Below the pieces are notes generated by a model that saw only the letters and a program-made list of their open reading frames with translations, made no database searches and was not told the origin of the DNA. The translations under genes were made by a program, and so were the position numbers. This document shows, piece by piece, positions 23,651-36,462 of a DNA stretch of 64,000 nucleotides (the first letter of the stretch is position 1; each line of letters starts with the position of its first letter). The stretch is from Chamaea fasciata. Lineage: Eukaryota; Chordata; Aves; Passeriformes; Sylviidae. The stretch covers positions 8,028,013-8,092,012 of the forward strand of contig JARCOQ010000006.1 of NCBI GenBank assembly GCA_029207755.1. The letters are read 5' to 3'.

Positions 23651-25917
23651 CATCACCCATCACCTTGTCTGCTTCTGCAGAATCATCCCCAGGCTGCAGG
23701 AAGATACTTACTCCTCAGAGTTAATGTAGCAGAGAATGTAAAATGCTTTAAATTCAGTCTCACACGAGCAGCGCTCAGATCCTCCCCAGGACGTGCCCAT
23801 CACTGAGAGCATCAGACCCAAAACTGGCATCACCTGGGTTCTGCTGCTTGGGGAAGGCTTTACTGTCCGTGGTGATGGCTTCAGGTCAGGTTATTTTCCT
23901 CATTTTATTCCTGGAATAATGTGGGATTCAGCCTTCACAGCCAAAGGACTCTGCTTCAGCCACAGTTTTAATAGATAAGCTCTAATTTTTGACTACGAAT
24001 TTCTGTAAAATGCAGCCGCTTCCAGCTCATTGCCCAAATACTCCTGGAGATCCTCTGCCAGCTGTGATTTCTTTGTGCTGCCTCTCCTGATTTTGGAAGG
24101 GGAGATTTGCAAAGGCTGAATGATCAAAAGCAAGGAGAAAAGCTTTGCTCCAGGTACTGCTCACAGTCAGACCCAAACATGACAGTGCCTCCCCCAGGTG
24201 AGCCTGAAGGTCACTCTGACCTTCATCTGCTTTTGTGGATGTCCCTGATCTGGGAAATGCCAGTTTTGTGACTATGGATGGTGTCAGATCTAAAGGGGGT
24301 GAGTGGCAACTTCATCATAAAGGTCAGAAAAATATAGTTTTGCAAAGAGAAAAAAAAATACATGAAAGCAACTTATAACCTGTGTTCTTGTTTATTACCT
24401 GGTTCCTTTTCTATATTCAGATATTTCTTCCTTACCTTGATTAAAACTGATTCAGTCAAGCTGCTAACATAAATAGCCTGGATACCAATTCTTTTAATCC
24501 AACCTATATTTATCTGGCATAGGTCATATTTCTCTTGCACAAGTCAGTGTCAAATAAACAAACATAGCCTGGCTTGTGTGGAGCCAGACATGAAAAACAA
24601 AACAACCAAAAATGATCTTGGGTATTACAGAGTAGGCAGTGGAAAGCAGACAGATTATTATTGGGAGGGGAGGAGTTTGGTGGTCCTTAGGAATCAGTCT
24701 GACGCAGTTGTCAATGGAAATACATTTTTGGATTTTGTTCCTAAGCTGTTGGCTAGGGACAGCTCCTGGTGCACCATTTTATGTGAATTCCTGGGAAAGA
24801 ATTACTGAGCTGGGAGAACAGGGGGAAAGGGGCATAAAAGCAAATATTAGAAAGCAGTGAGATGATACAGAGATCTGCTGGGGGGCATGGTTTTCTGGCA
24901 GGATAATGTGCACACACTCTCACCCTCCACCCCAGTTTCTGTTGTCCTTATCAATGATGAGGATTTTCATTCCCTTCCCCACTTTCTTTATATCTGTTCC
25001 TAGAAAAGATGAGGTTTTGATGAGATGGATTTTTGTCCTTCCCCTGAAGAGCTGCATAACCCAGCTCAAAGGAGTTCATCATCACAGCAGACAAGATGTA
25101 TTTTCCTCTATTCAGCCTCTTCTATATCACAACCCACCAAACGAGTTTCCCTCTCTCCTGTTTTTTCAGAGACGCAGCAGATGCAATTGTGGGGTGGCAA
25201 AGCGCACAGCTGGGCATCCCCAGCAGAGGTGCCAGCATGAACACATGCCCTTAAAAACCTATCAACATGTGCAGGGATTCTTGCTGCCCCCCAAACCATT
25301 CCATTTTTTCATCTGCCTTCCCCGGCCTTGCTTTCATATTCTATCCCTTCTCTTGCTATCCAGATTTAGTGACCAAGTAATATTCACACATCATGCCAAA
25401 AGAAAACTCCTTGGAGAGTAAGACCTAATTTCCAACACATGCTTCTTTAATCTCCCCGGGGCTTGCTTATCTTCGGAGCAAAGCACCATTTCCAGAGAGT
25501 GATTTCCCATCACAGAGGAGCAGCATGCTCCTCCTCCTGCCGGTTCAAACACGTCCTCGTTTCTACAAACACTCCCATAGACATTCAGATCAGGTGTGTG
25601 CTCTCAGCACAAGCGTGGGCAATTATCCCGCCATTCCCCGTGGAGCAGCAAGGCTTTGGCTGCTCCGATCAACTTTTTCCACCCATGGAGCTGTGAGGTA
25701 TTTTGCAGCTTTGGTTAAGCTTTAGAAGACAAGCAGTGAGATTTTTTTACATGCAAATGCACATTGCTTAACTTAGTAGAAGTATAGCGGTGAGGGATGC
25801 TTTGTTTTACAGCTCTAAAGTATTTTGTAGCTGTAATTATGATTTCGCATGGAAAGTTTTTGATAAGTAAAGTAATAGGAGGTATGGGGGAAGGGCAATC
25901 ATGCTCTAAAAAAAACA

Positions 25918-26012
25918 TTTTCCACTAGACCAGGTTGCACAAAGCCCCATCCAGCCTGGCCTTGAGTACTGCCAGGGATAAGGCAGCCACAATTTGCTGC
26001 AAAAAAAGAGTG
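25918..26012 (-). repeat. CR1 LINE fragment, reverse orientation
   Basis: The segments ccactagaccaggttgcaca, ccatccagcctggccttgag and gggataaggcagccacaa are the reverse complement of the CR1 3' region. Confidence 0.85.
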
Positions 26013-27061
26013 TTTAGTTCAAGCTTTAAGTCTTGTAAATAATTTTTAGATCCTCAAGTGAAAATCCATAATAAAATGTGAAATATTAACCTTGCCAGAA
26101 AACATTTTATTCTTCAACTAATGAATCACATCAGTAAACAAGTCCTCTCCTGGCTTCAAGGAGAAATGCCTGGGAAAAAGATTATTAATTTGTTGTTGCT
26201 GTGCTCTTCAGCATAAGTTACTCTACATCATGTCTGTATTTATGCCAGTCCACTTGCTCTGGGTGGGCAGTGGTAAGATTTGAAAGAATACCTAATTGAA
26301 GCTAAAAATAAACTACAGATATACTTGGCAAATGAAAAAAGCACAATGCAGATTTTTGTAGAAAAAGGCAGAATTTCCCAATGCAACATATGATGGTCCC
26401 ACATTTAAACAGACAGAGCATAATGCTTTTCCTGTCCAGAATCTCCCTGTCCACACCATCATTTCTTCCTGATTTGTCTCTTTTTTAATGTGAAACTTCT
26501 CAAAAGATCAGGCATCACCGCCCTGATGTCACCCAGCGAGATAAAATCTGTGCTCCAGGCACGTCAAAGGAGCCGGGAATGCACACAGTTCATTTCACAC
26601 ATTGCACACATTTCATATATTTCAAACATTTCACAGCTCAGGAGCTGTCCCTGGCCCAGCCAGGGCAGGAAATGCTGTGCATGTGAATGGGACTGAGTTC
26701 TGTGCTTCAGGGATTAAACAGTGAGGGGATGCATTTTCAAACGGGATTGTAAAATTGAAATGAACCCGGCTCTTGTTTGGCCAGGTCCTGGTGTCAGTGC
26801 CATGGAAGTTGAGGAAGAGCATTTAAGAAACTCTGTGTTTTACAAATTCACTGCCTATCTCACTGTGAAAGGATGAATTTCTTCAGAGTTCTCCAGGGTT
26901 TCAGAAGTAACTTTGATCTTAAAAAAAAGTTACCTACTTATTAAAGCCTATCTATAGCAGATCCACCATGTCTGATGTTCGGAGACTGAGACTTACTCAT
27001 ATGATCTCATCTTCCACTTAGCCCAGGGCACTCCTCTGTGGCTCTGCTCTGCCCTGACACG

Positions 27062-27600
27062 CATAGAACCACAGACCCATTAAACGGTTTGGGTTGCAAG
27101 GGACCTTAAAGACCAGCCAATTTCAACACCCATGCCATGGGCAGAGACACCTTTCACTAAAACCAGGTTGCTCAGAGTATCATCCAACCCAGTCTTGAAC
27201 ACTTCCAGGGTTGGGACAGGCACAACATCTCCATTAAACCTGTGCCAGGGCCTCACAGCCCTCATAGTAAAGAACTTCTTCCCAATATCCAACCTAACCC
27301 TGTCCGCTCTCAGTTTGAAGCCATTTCCCCTTGTCCTGTCACTCCATGGCCTTGTCATCTCCAGTTCTCTTGTAGCCCTTTAGGCACTGGAAGAGGTTCT
27401 AAGGCCTCCCCAGAGCCTTCTCCTCTCCAGCTGAACACGCCCAGCTCTACCAGTCTGAGTCCAGAGCAGAGGGGCTCCAGCCCTCTGAACATCTCCATGG
27501 CCTCCTCTGGGCTTGCTCCAGCAGCTCCATGTCCTGATGGAGATCCCAGAGCTGGACACAGCCCTGCAGGTGGGGTCTCAAATCCTGGTGTAGCCCCAGG
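27062..27600 (-). repeat. CR1 LINE, about 540 bases, reverse orientation
   Basis: The longest CR1 copy in the window. From low to high coordinates it reads as a reverse-complement element: the 3' tail (gtttgggttgcaagggacct), caggttgctcagagtatcat, cttcttcccaatatccaacc, cccttgtcctgtcactccat and tccagccctctgaacatctc. The last parts derive from the end of the CR1 second open frame and the 3' UTR. It is degraded, with no intact frame. Confidence 0.93.
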
Positions 27601-29524
27601 GCAGAGAGGAATGGGTGCTGTAGAACCTAGAAGGACCCTGGTCTTCCAGTGGGGTTTGTGAGGAGGTAAAATGCATTTACTGCGAACCCTGGTGAGGCTG
27701 TCCAGGTTCTCACCGTGGTGTGGCAGAAACCCTCCTCCCACCACCTGGGCCAGGGCAGGGCTTTCAGGCACCAGCCTTTCTCCTGTACAGGAGGTGGCCA
27801 CAAAGATATATTCCAGAGAGGGATCCCCTTTCTTTCTTTAAAAGAGGAGGCCCAAGTGAAAAATGAATAAAGGGTTTCACAGCCCTTTATTTAAAATAAA
27901 GGCTCTGTTTCTTCATCTCTTCTGGGCTGCACAAATGGTATCAGCCTGCAACAGGGATTGCCATTAAAGGCACTGGATTGTCTTTTAGTGGTTTGTCTCC
28001 TGCCATGCTCCCAGCACACAATAATCCCAGATGTCCAGTGAAATCTTCCACCCATCTTCTCCCAATTACTCAGCCTAATCCTTGCCAGCCTGTAATCGAG
28101 CCAGGCAGTCTTGTGAGACACTAATGTGTGATTGTAGTTTGCTTGCCAGCATTTATGACATTTGCAAAGAGAGTGGTGAGTCATGCGAGACAAATGGTTA
28201 GTGCTGTCTATTTTTTTATGTATGTATATAATTAGATTTTGCAGCACAAGAGAAAAGAGACCCTGTCCAGCTTGTGAGGAGAACAATAAAAAGGAAAAAG
28301 AAAATTTTCTTTGGCAACTTATTTTGGCCTGACAAGTGGTTTTGATGATAAGTTTCTCTTTTTCTTCTCAGAGTTATACAATAATTTCAGCACTGTTGCT
28401 AGAAATACACAACAGAGCCAAGAAACAGGATGGTTGGAAGCAATTAAAATATGGCAGCTATTCAAATAGATTCTGTGTCCTGATACAGCATCTAGGATAT
28501 CCTGAGTTTTTTCCTCCAGTGGTTTTGTCTGTGGGTGTTTAGTGCTCTCCTCTCTCTCAGGACTCTGTTTTGTGTATCAATGGTGTCTTTTCTTCTAAGA
28601 TCAACAAAAACCTTTTCAACTCCCCTTGGTGGTCTCTGCAACAGATCTCTGGTGTCTAGTCAGTGGCATTTCTGATTAGATTTATAATTTTCTCCATCCC
28701 CCACGTCCAACACGGTCTAATAGATACCACACAGAACCAGAGGTTTTGCTTCAGACCATGACGTTGAGTCATGGTGCAGCTTTTGGCAGGCAGTGAAGGC
28801 TTAAAAATGTCCACTCATTTCTGATGACTCAGTTTGAGCATTTTCATACCTCTTGGGCTTGGATTTTCCGATGGTCTTTGAGAACTCAAAGCACACACCA
28901 AGCTCAGTCGTACAACCCTGCTGCAAGCCCAGCCCCAATCTGGATGCTTAGGAATGGAGGAACCCATAATTAGAGAGCACTTTGGGGAATATTACTCACT
29001 GGGTTTCAGTTTAAGGGTAAAAATACCAAGGTTCCTTCTGGACAAAGGGTTTCTGTTGGTGAGAGTGCCGTGGTGTAAACACGGCAAGGAGTGTGACCAT
29101 GGTGAAACCCTGACCACCTGATAACTGGGATGTGCCCTGTGCAGGGAAGAACATTTTGCTTAGAAGTGCCATCAAATTTCTGGGGAGATCTCCCACACAA
29201 ATAAAAGTCATCTGCCCAACAGCTACAGGGAGATAAAGAAGCCACTTCAGAGATGTGAGCGGACAATTCCTTGAGAGTACATAGCAGATGTGCGCGCACT
29301 CCAGTGCAAGCTATCCAGAGTTCCCAGAGAGTCTCCTGATGTCTGACAGCTGTTCCTACTGCAAAAACCATTATTGCTTTCAAGTAAACTCAGGGACAGT
29401 TCCCTGCCAGCCTTGGATACCTCTACCTGAATTATAGGATGTCTCTCTGTTGGAATATCAGCTGGTGTGGGAGGATGGTGGTCTGGCAATATCAGATGTG
29501 ATATCCCTCTTTATGGGATGAAAT

Positions 29525-29976
29525 TGATGCCTTGGAAAGGCTGACCTGAAACAGAGACTGGACAGAGCTAGAGAATAAAGTAGGTATTTATTGAAAGGCC
29601 TTTAGGAAACACCTTGGGCAGGACAAGGGCCTGGCCAGGGCTACCCAAGGTGGACTTAGAATGGTCACAAAATGGACGACTGCTCAGTCACGAGGTCTTA
29701 CACTTTTATAAGTTTTGGTCCATTTGCATGTTGGGGTTTAATTGTCCAATTACAGCTTCAGGTTGTGAGGTCTCATCCCTCCTGTTTCTCTCTTGAGTCC
29801 ACTGTTGTTTATGCTTTTGGGCCTGAAAACTTGGTCTTGGTCTCCAGCAGGAAAAGGATTTGTTTTTTCTCCCTACTCTGTGAAGAGCGCTGAATGGCAC
29901 TTAATATGAGGCTCAGAACTGCACCCCCAGGCAGCATAGAATCTAAAAAATATGAAAGCTAAAACTTAAGGCATCA
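29525..29976 (-). mobile_element. Solo endogenous-retrovirus LTR
   Basis: The element starts TGATGCCTT and ends AAGGCATCA, giving nine-base perfect inverted termini with the canonical TG...CA ends. It is flanked by a four-base direct repeat, AAAT (29521-29524 and 29977-29980). Read on the minus strand it has a TATA-like TATAAAAG at about 29706-29713 and an AATAAA hexamer about 120 bases further on, both placed as expected for U3 and R. No gag, pol or env frame lies on either side, so it is a solo LTR left by recombination. The four-base duplication would suit a gammaretrovirus-like (ERV1) family, but that is inference. Confidence 0.85.
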
Positions 29977-31201
29977 AAATGCCAAAGGTCTCCCCAGGCA
30001 GTGATGAAGCTTCAGTTGGAATTGCTCACTCCTGTGTGGAGTGACACCAGAGTGTGGCTGAAGTGAAACTGCAAAGAATAGCTCGAACATTCAAGAGGTC
30101 TCAGGAGTTGTTGCCGTTGCAAGTCACAAGGCAGAGCTGGGCCATTTCTTTGTCTAAATGTGCTTTTAGAGCTTGTGAGCCTCAAACTCTTCCCTAGCTC
30201 AAGGGAAAATCCATGACAGAGCAGAATTTGGACACAAAACTTCACATACTAATTAACTCATTTCAGTACCTACAGCCCTGCAGTTAAGAGGTTGTCACAG
30301 AGCTCTGGGGACAGTGACCAGAGGTCCCTCTGGCAAACACACATGGCTGGCTTGTACCAATGCGAAACTCATGGAGAGTGACAGAAAAAAGATCCACACT
30401 TGGCTGGGAGATGCCTACAGCATTTTAGGGTTTGGGTTTTTAAGATTTAAAATGTGATTACTCTTCTTCCTCTCCAAGTGGAATTCATCCAATGACCCAG
30501 AATTGCCCTTAAGACCAGAACCATTGAGCATATCCATACAAAATTCCTGATATGTACGAACACCAGCTCTCATGAACCAGTTTAAATTTTGAGGATCGTT
30601 TTTCTTTTATTGTTTTCTAAAATTCTATAACTATATCCATCTTACTGCCTTGAATTAATGGGTGCAATGATAATAAATGTCTAATAAACTATCTCAGGCT
30701 CTAGTAATTCCTATGGATTTCACCAAGAATGTTTTGGGTCTCTCTAGTTCCCTTGATAACAGGGAGGATCCTGATTTTTCAGCAGCGTGACACAGGCTGC
30801 AGTTCAGCTGAGGCACACCCAGAGGCATGGAGGTATTTGCAGGGTTAAAAGTGTATCAGCATAAACATTGCTGGAAGGTAGTGGGAATACCTGGACTATT
30901 CATTTCCAGAATATAAATTGCATGCTGTAAAGACAGAAAAAATTAGGAGTTTATACCCCCTACATATCCATTGGAAAGAAGAGACCACTTTTGAGGTCTG
31001 AGGAGCAAGTGGAAACAGCACAGAACAGCTGAGCCTGCCACAGGTAACAGGAGCAATCCGTCATTTTAGGAGTGATTATGTCAAAGTAGAAAGATTACAA
31101 ATCCCACCTGAAAAAGAAAATATAAATATATGAGGCCTGATGAAGGAGAGAGAAATTGTCAGGTAGAATTCATCATGCACAAGAAACACCACAGACGCTG
31201 C

Positions 31202-31273
31202 AGCACATAAGATATTGAAAAAGCACAATTTTTTTTTTTTTTTTTTTAGAAAAAGCACATAAGATATTGAAAA
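31202..31273. repeat. 20-base direct repeats flanking a T19 tract
   Basis: The 20-base segment AGCACATAAGATATTGAAAA occurs at 31202-31221 and again, exactly, at 31254-31273. Between them is a short segment with 19 T. It looks like either a target-site duplication around a bare reversed poly(A) tail or a 52-base tandem duplication. Confidence 0.85.
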
Positions 31274-32759
31274 GAACAATCAGGGAGCACAGCAGAGATC
31301 ATGTGTCCAAGGAGCTTCACTGCCTGGGCTGATGACTAAAGCTCTTCCACAGGGATCGAGTGTAGCATGCCAGAGCAGCCTGGCACAGAGCACATCTCAC
31401 AGGCAGCTGCCTCTGGGCCCTGGGGCTGCCACAGAAGTGACCAGCAAGCACCTCTAGAGGCTTCTGCTCAGAAACCCTGTCAGTGAGCAGGGTTAGGAAC
31501 GAGTTGTTTAACAGTCCAGACAACTGTTTGTATAGTTTCACACCTGGCTAAATCAAGACAGACAGGAAAGCAAATGCTCTTTTCTTCCTTCCTCTTCTCA
31601 TGCTGCTGCCTTAAGAAGGGGCTGGAGAAGAGGCAGTGCTGTCAGGACAGGCTGCCCCTCAAGAGGCAAAGAAAAACACTAAAAGTGCCACTCCTATGCG
31701 CCTGTTTGCCCAATGCCACGTGATTTACAAGCCTTTTAAATCCATTTTTCTCTGTGCATTTTATAAATCTCTGTGCATGGTGGGGTTATCATCTGCCATG
31801 GCAGCGCCTCCACTGCTGAACCATGAGGTCTAAAACCCACCAGCTTTCCTTGTACCCTTCTACTTGGCAACACAACACATTAGTCTGAGCTCCATCCCTC
31901 CTTCCCAATGGATTTAACAATGCTTTCCAAGTGGCTACCAAGTGTAAATGAAGCCTCAAACCATTCCTGAGTATTCCAGCCCCTGCACCACCTTATTTGC
32001 CAGTTTCAGGAGCTGTGCCTTGGTGTCTGCATAAACAGCTCTACTGCTTCTCAGATCTTTTAAGATCAAGCTGCTTTTGATATGGAAAAAGCTCTGAAAT
32101 ATACATTTCCCATTACCCTCCTTGTTGCAAAGGTCAGAAAGGTAAATAAACTCCATTTTCCCTCATTGCTCCCTTTCCAGGTAGCGCTGAAAATACAATG
32201 TAAAACCTGAACACCAGCAACCCATGAGACGACATCCCAGGAATCCCTGCTTGACAATATCCTTGAATTTCTAGTAAATGTTAAATTTTGTCATGGTTTT
32301 TTTGATGGTTTGTAACATGCTTGCAGGTGAAATGATCACAGATGACATTCACATGAGTGGCTGACACAGCATTTGCAGCACTCTGTCCAGACTACTTCTT
32401 CTTGCTGTTATCTCTCTCCTTTGTAATGTCTTTTGAGTTTGGTGTTTTGGAAGAGCTGCAGGCCTTTGCTATTATTCTCTACTCCATAAAACTCAGTTAC
32501 TGGGGTCTGACAGCCTTCCTGGAGTCCAGGAGGACAAAGAAGGATCCGGCAAAAGGAAAGCCAGGACCCAGCTGTGCGACCCTCTGGTACCACAGACGGT
32601 GACACAGGCCACACCCACCCCCCAAGAACGGGCAATTAACGTTAATTAGAGAATGAGCCAGCTTCCTTTGGGGTTCTGGACTATTTTTGTGGTATGAATT
32701 CAAGGGAAATAGAGGAGGAAAAGTGGGTTTTGGCAAGGCCAGGTGCTGGTGCTGAACCT

Positions 32760-32912
32760 GGGTGGATGCAACTCCATTATCAGTCCAGGCTGGGAGATGA
32801 ACAGACCCAGAGCAGCCCTGGCAAAAAGGAGTGGGGGTCCCTGTCCACGGCAGGGGTTTTGGAACTACGTGACCCCGAAAGGTCCATTCTGTGATTCTAT
32901 GAGTCTACGAAA
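32760..32912 (+). repeat. CR1 LINE 3' fragment
   Basis: Diverged CR1: gctgggagatgaacagaccc, agagcagccctggcaaaaag, ggggttttggaactacgtga and the tail ccattctgtgattctatgag. Plus orientation. Confidence 0.85.
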
Positions 32913-32939
32913 AAGTATGTTTTAGGAAGGGTCTGTAAA

Positions 32940-33072
32940 AGAAAAAACCAAAAGAATCCAACCCCTGCACCACCCCCCCCCCCAGAAAAAAACCAACCCA
33001 AAAAAACCCCACAAAACCCCCCAACAACACACAAAAAACCCCACAAAAAAAACCCCAAAAAACCCCACACCA
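32940..33072. repeat. A/C-rich low-complexity stretch
   Basis: Runs of A and C alternate for about 130 bases, including a C13 run near 32973-32985. It is followed by AT-rich DNA to 33.2 kb. Confidence 0.9.
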
Positions 33073-33726
33073 TCAATTAGATATTATTAAAATCACTATT
33101 TTTTCATATTTCTGCAATTATTATATTTATTATGCTTTTAATATATTCATATGATACAAAATATAATTGATATAAAATGTGTATATAATATATATTATTT
33201 AATTCTACTTGTTGATGTTTGTTTGTCAGCAAATGAGGAGATAAAAGAGCTTGGCACAAGCTTTTAAATAAAACTTCTAACCCTTTGCTTATCTTCCCTG
33301 GTCAGATACTCCTGTTTGGCTCAGTGGCATTAATGGAGTGAGGAAGGAGATCAGAAAGTGGCTTCAAGAGCTCAGCTTGCAAAGGGGCTGGTGAACCTTT
33401 TCTTCAGGTTTGAAAATTGTTCTTTTTGATCAGAAATAAAGCATTTTTGCTCAACTTTTGAGTTATATAATTTTTTAAAAATAATGCAAATTAGAAGATA
33501 ACCTTAAACAAAATAATTTAAAATATTTTACATTGAAGTGGTCAAGGCTGTTTTTTTTTCAGAAAAAAATGGAAGTTTATGTTGACTGAAGTCAATGGAA
33601 ACAATCTAAATTCACAGAAAACTCTGGTCCACACATTACTTATTTCTCCTGCTTTATAGAAAATATTTTGTTCTTATTAAAAGAAAATACAGGGATGAGG
33701 TTGCATTTGACTCTGACACAATTATT

Positions 33727-33855
<129 letters not shown>

Positions 33856-34984
33856 TTTCCCGCTTTTGCTCTTTCTTTCTCTCTTTTTTCCTTCCTTCCA
33901 CTCCTGGAGTGGAAAACCCATCATTTAAAGTAGATTTTATTTTGTTCAAAGGTGAATCTGCTATTTCTGAAGCAATAAATATGACACAAAACGATCCAAA
34001 CATGCTCTTCCATCACATTTGGTTGTTAATGTCAAAGACAAGCCTGAAACCTGAGAGGCCAATTGCCAGCCAGGAGCTGAGTTGTTCCAGGGAGAGGACA
34101 GTAAATCTAAGTTTCTTTATGTTCCACCAACCCTGATCAAGATATTTCCTCTCCACACTCATTGAAAAAATTCTCCGGTGTCATTTTTGGTGGTGGGTGA
34201 AGCCAGCGTTCAAAACCTTTGCAAAAGTTTCTGGAAAACAAGTGGAAAAGGAGACTGCCATGCTGGCGACAGCAATTCAGTGAGAAGAGCTGATACCTTG
34301 GGGAGTGATTTGGGGGTTGTTTTAGGACAGGAGCTATGGCCGAGGGTTACACACGCCCATCCTTGTGTGTGACATTCACCCCGGCACTCAAAGAACGAGA
34401 TTTCTGCATCTTTTCTTGCCGAGTTCATTTTCTGCCAGCTGAGTGGCTCCCCGAGGAGCCCGAGAGGTGCCGGTCGCTCCCTGAGCCCGGACCTGCAGTT
34501 GGGAAGAGGGAATGCTCTTTTCTAGGCAGCCAATTCAGCCGGGCTCTCCCATACACGTGCCTAAAGAACCCAAAATCCAACACCCACCATCCCATCCCAT
34601 CCCACCCAGACTCGGGCACAAGGCAGAGAGGGGCTGGGCAGGTGACATCTCACCAACATCGTGACCCTGGTTCCTCTTCCAGCCCGGGATTTTTCGGATT
34701 TTTTTGTTTAGTTTATGAACAAAACGCCCTGTTTGGCAACAGCAGAGCCAAACCCACGGAACGCCTCTTATTTTTTTATTCTTGTTTTCATGCATCAGGT
34801 CTCCGTGTGCCTGTAGCTGCCGACGGGGAGTGGGAAGGGTTGGTTCGAAAGCCGGAGAAAAGATAGCACAGTTTCCAGGGGGAGCCCCGTTTCCCGGAGG
34901 GCAGGAAGGTTTCCCGGCTGGAGCGGGGAGGAGCGGGAGCTGCGGGGCGGAGGAGAGAAGGGGGCGGCTCCTCCGCCTGCCTCG

Positions 34985-34990
34985 GTAAGT
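34985..34990 (+). promoter_or_regulatory. Consensus splice donor in CpG island
   Basis: GTAAGT, a perfect intron start, follows GCCTCG in the most GC-rich part of the island. It marks the end of a probable untranslated first exon on the plus strand. Confidence 0.5.
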
Positions 34991-35339
34991 GCCGCCGGCG
35001 GAATCCCCATCCCCAGGCAGATCCTGACACCCCTTTCCCGGGCAGGGCTCCCCACGGACAGGGCTCCCCACGGGCACGGCTGCTGCTCCCCGCTCCGGGT
35101 GGGACCCCCTCTATCGCGGGCTCCCCCGAGGCACGTCCTGAGCCCTGTGCCCAGAGGACATCCCCTTCGAACACTGTCCCCCCCCCGGGAAGGGTCCCGC
35201 CCTCTTCTTCCCCACCTCGAAGGGAGATCTCCTCGGCGGGCAGGACCCGCAGCCCCTCCCCGGGCGGGTCTCCGCTGCCCCGGGCTGATGCTGATGTGCT
35301 CCACAGCATCCTCGGCGTCTTGCCCTACCTGGGGCTGGG

Positions 35340-35545
35340 GGTTGTGCTGCCCTGGGGGTTGGCGCTTTTACCCTCAGTGGTTTGGCGGGTTTGACCGAGG
35401 AAGGGTGGATTTGGTACCCCGGGGTAATGTCTTTACACTCAAGGGTTGGGTGCCTTTGCACCCCAGGGTTTGGGCGTTTTGCACCCCAGACGGTGAGAGT
35501 TTTGCCTCCCCAGGGTTTGGGTTTTGGCCCCCCGGCTCAGTTCCT
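35340..35545. repeat. Imperfect GC-rich minisatellite
   Basis: A degenerate unit of roughly 25-30 bases, of the type gggtttgggcgttttgcacc, recurs several times (35345-35540), alternating with cccc-a/gg stretches. It lies in the middle of the CpG island. Confidence 0.6.
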
Positions 35546-36436
35546 AAGGCCAGTGAGCCACCCCAGTGTTTGCAGCGCGGGTTTAACTTCGCCTGGAGTT
35601 TTACTGCTGTGATGTCGCTCCGGTCTCTCCTCTCTCCCCGGAGCAGGCAGCGGCTGCCGGAGACTTTCTGTGGCTGTGGAGGAGCGTTCACGTCTGCCGA
35701 GGGGAGATCCCGAGCCGCTGTGGTGCCTGTGGATGAGGATTCCGTGTCCTGCTTCGCGGCAGGAACCATCAGCTCCACGCAGGCGGGCTGGGAGCAGCTC
35801 CGAGGGGAGGGATCCGGGATCTCTGAGAGCTGGCCCGAACCCCCGGTACCCTGCAGCCGGGAAGGCACCGCGCTCCGGGCTCGGCGACACCGCGGAGCTG
35901 CTTCAGCCGTCGATTCCGAAGGTAAGGATGTTGTGTTTTGCTGTGTTCCCAGCCCCGGGGCTGTCAGAGGGGCTGTAGGAGTCGTTCCATGCTGGTTTGG
36001 GGGTGGAAAGAAATCGTGCCCTGAGAAATGCTGCGCTTCCAACGGGAAAGTTGGATTAGAGGGAGAGTGGGGGAGAGAAGGGAACTCAGTGCAGAGGCTC
36101 ACTCGCAGCACGGCCTCCTCGAGTGCGTGTTGTACTGGTGGAAGCATCCCCAGGCATCCTCCCCCTCCTTTATCACCACCCACAGCCTTCCACAGTTCAA
36201 CAAACTGCTCGCATTGTTCGACAATCCCTGAGCTGTTGCAGTTTTCTCAAGGGGAGGAGGAGGGAAAGGTGTGTGAGGTAAACTCCTGGGGCAGGTGGTG
36301 TTCCCTGCTGCCATGGTTTGTACCTGATTCAGCAGAGCAGCAGAGCCTGGCAGCAAATGTATTCCCAGTAATATATTTCCGGTTTTCATCATTCTACTAA
36401 GATTTTAAAGTGCAGTCAGCCTTGAGATTGCAGAGC

Positions 36437-36462
36437 TTTTTTTTTTTTTTTTTTTTTTTTTT
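36437..36462. repeat. T26 homopolymer
   Basis: An uninterrupted run of 26 T just downstream of the CpG island. Confidence 0.92.

Larger units (their letters stand above)
34400..36260. promoter_or_regulatory. CpG island, likely promoter with 5' non-coding exons
   Basis: GC content and CG density rise strongly, above all from 34.8 to 36.0 kb. Two good splice donors lie inside: CTCG|GTAAGT after 34984, and GAAG|GTAAGG after 35921 with a possible acceptor ending at 35646 (ctctccccggagcag). The next plus-strand gene is the GPCR at 40840. Its start codon lies just after an acceptor-like sequence, so this island is most simply its promoter and 5' UTR exons. It could also be an independent non-coding RNA promoter. 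I could not recognise a protein in the long frames over the island. Confidence 0.6.

Noticed and set aside
27242..27801. Open frames of about 140 codons on both strands
   Set aside because: They lie in the degraded CR1 copy and its flank and carry no intact reverse-transcriptase or other domain.
35374..36183. 269-codon minus-strand open frame over the CpG island
   Set aside because: Low-complexity Pro/Ser/Thr composition, no motif, and opposite to the splice signals seen. I looked for a forkhead domain (FOXI3) and found none.
35099..36400. 433-codon plus-strand open frame over the CpG island
   Set aside because: GC-rich DNA has few stops. The peptide has no domain, crosses two strong splice donors and includes the minisatellite. 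It looks like chance openness.
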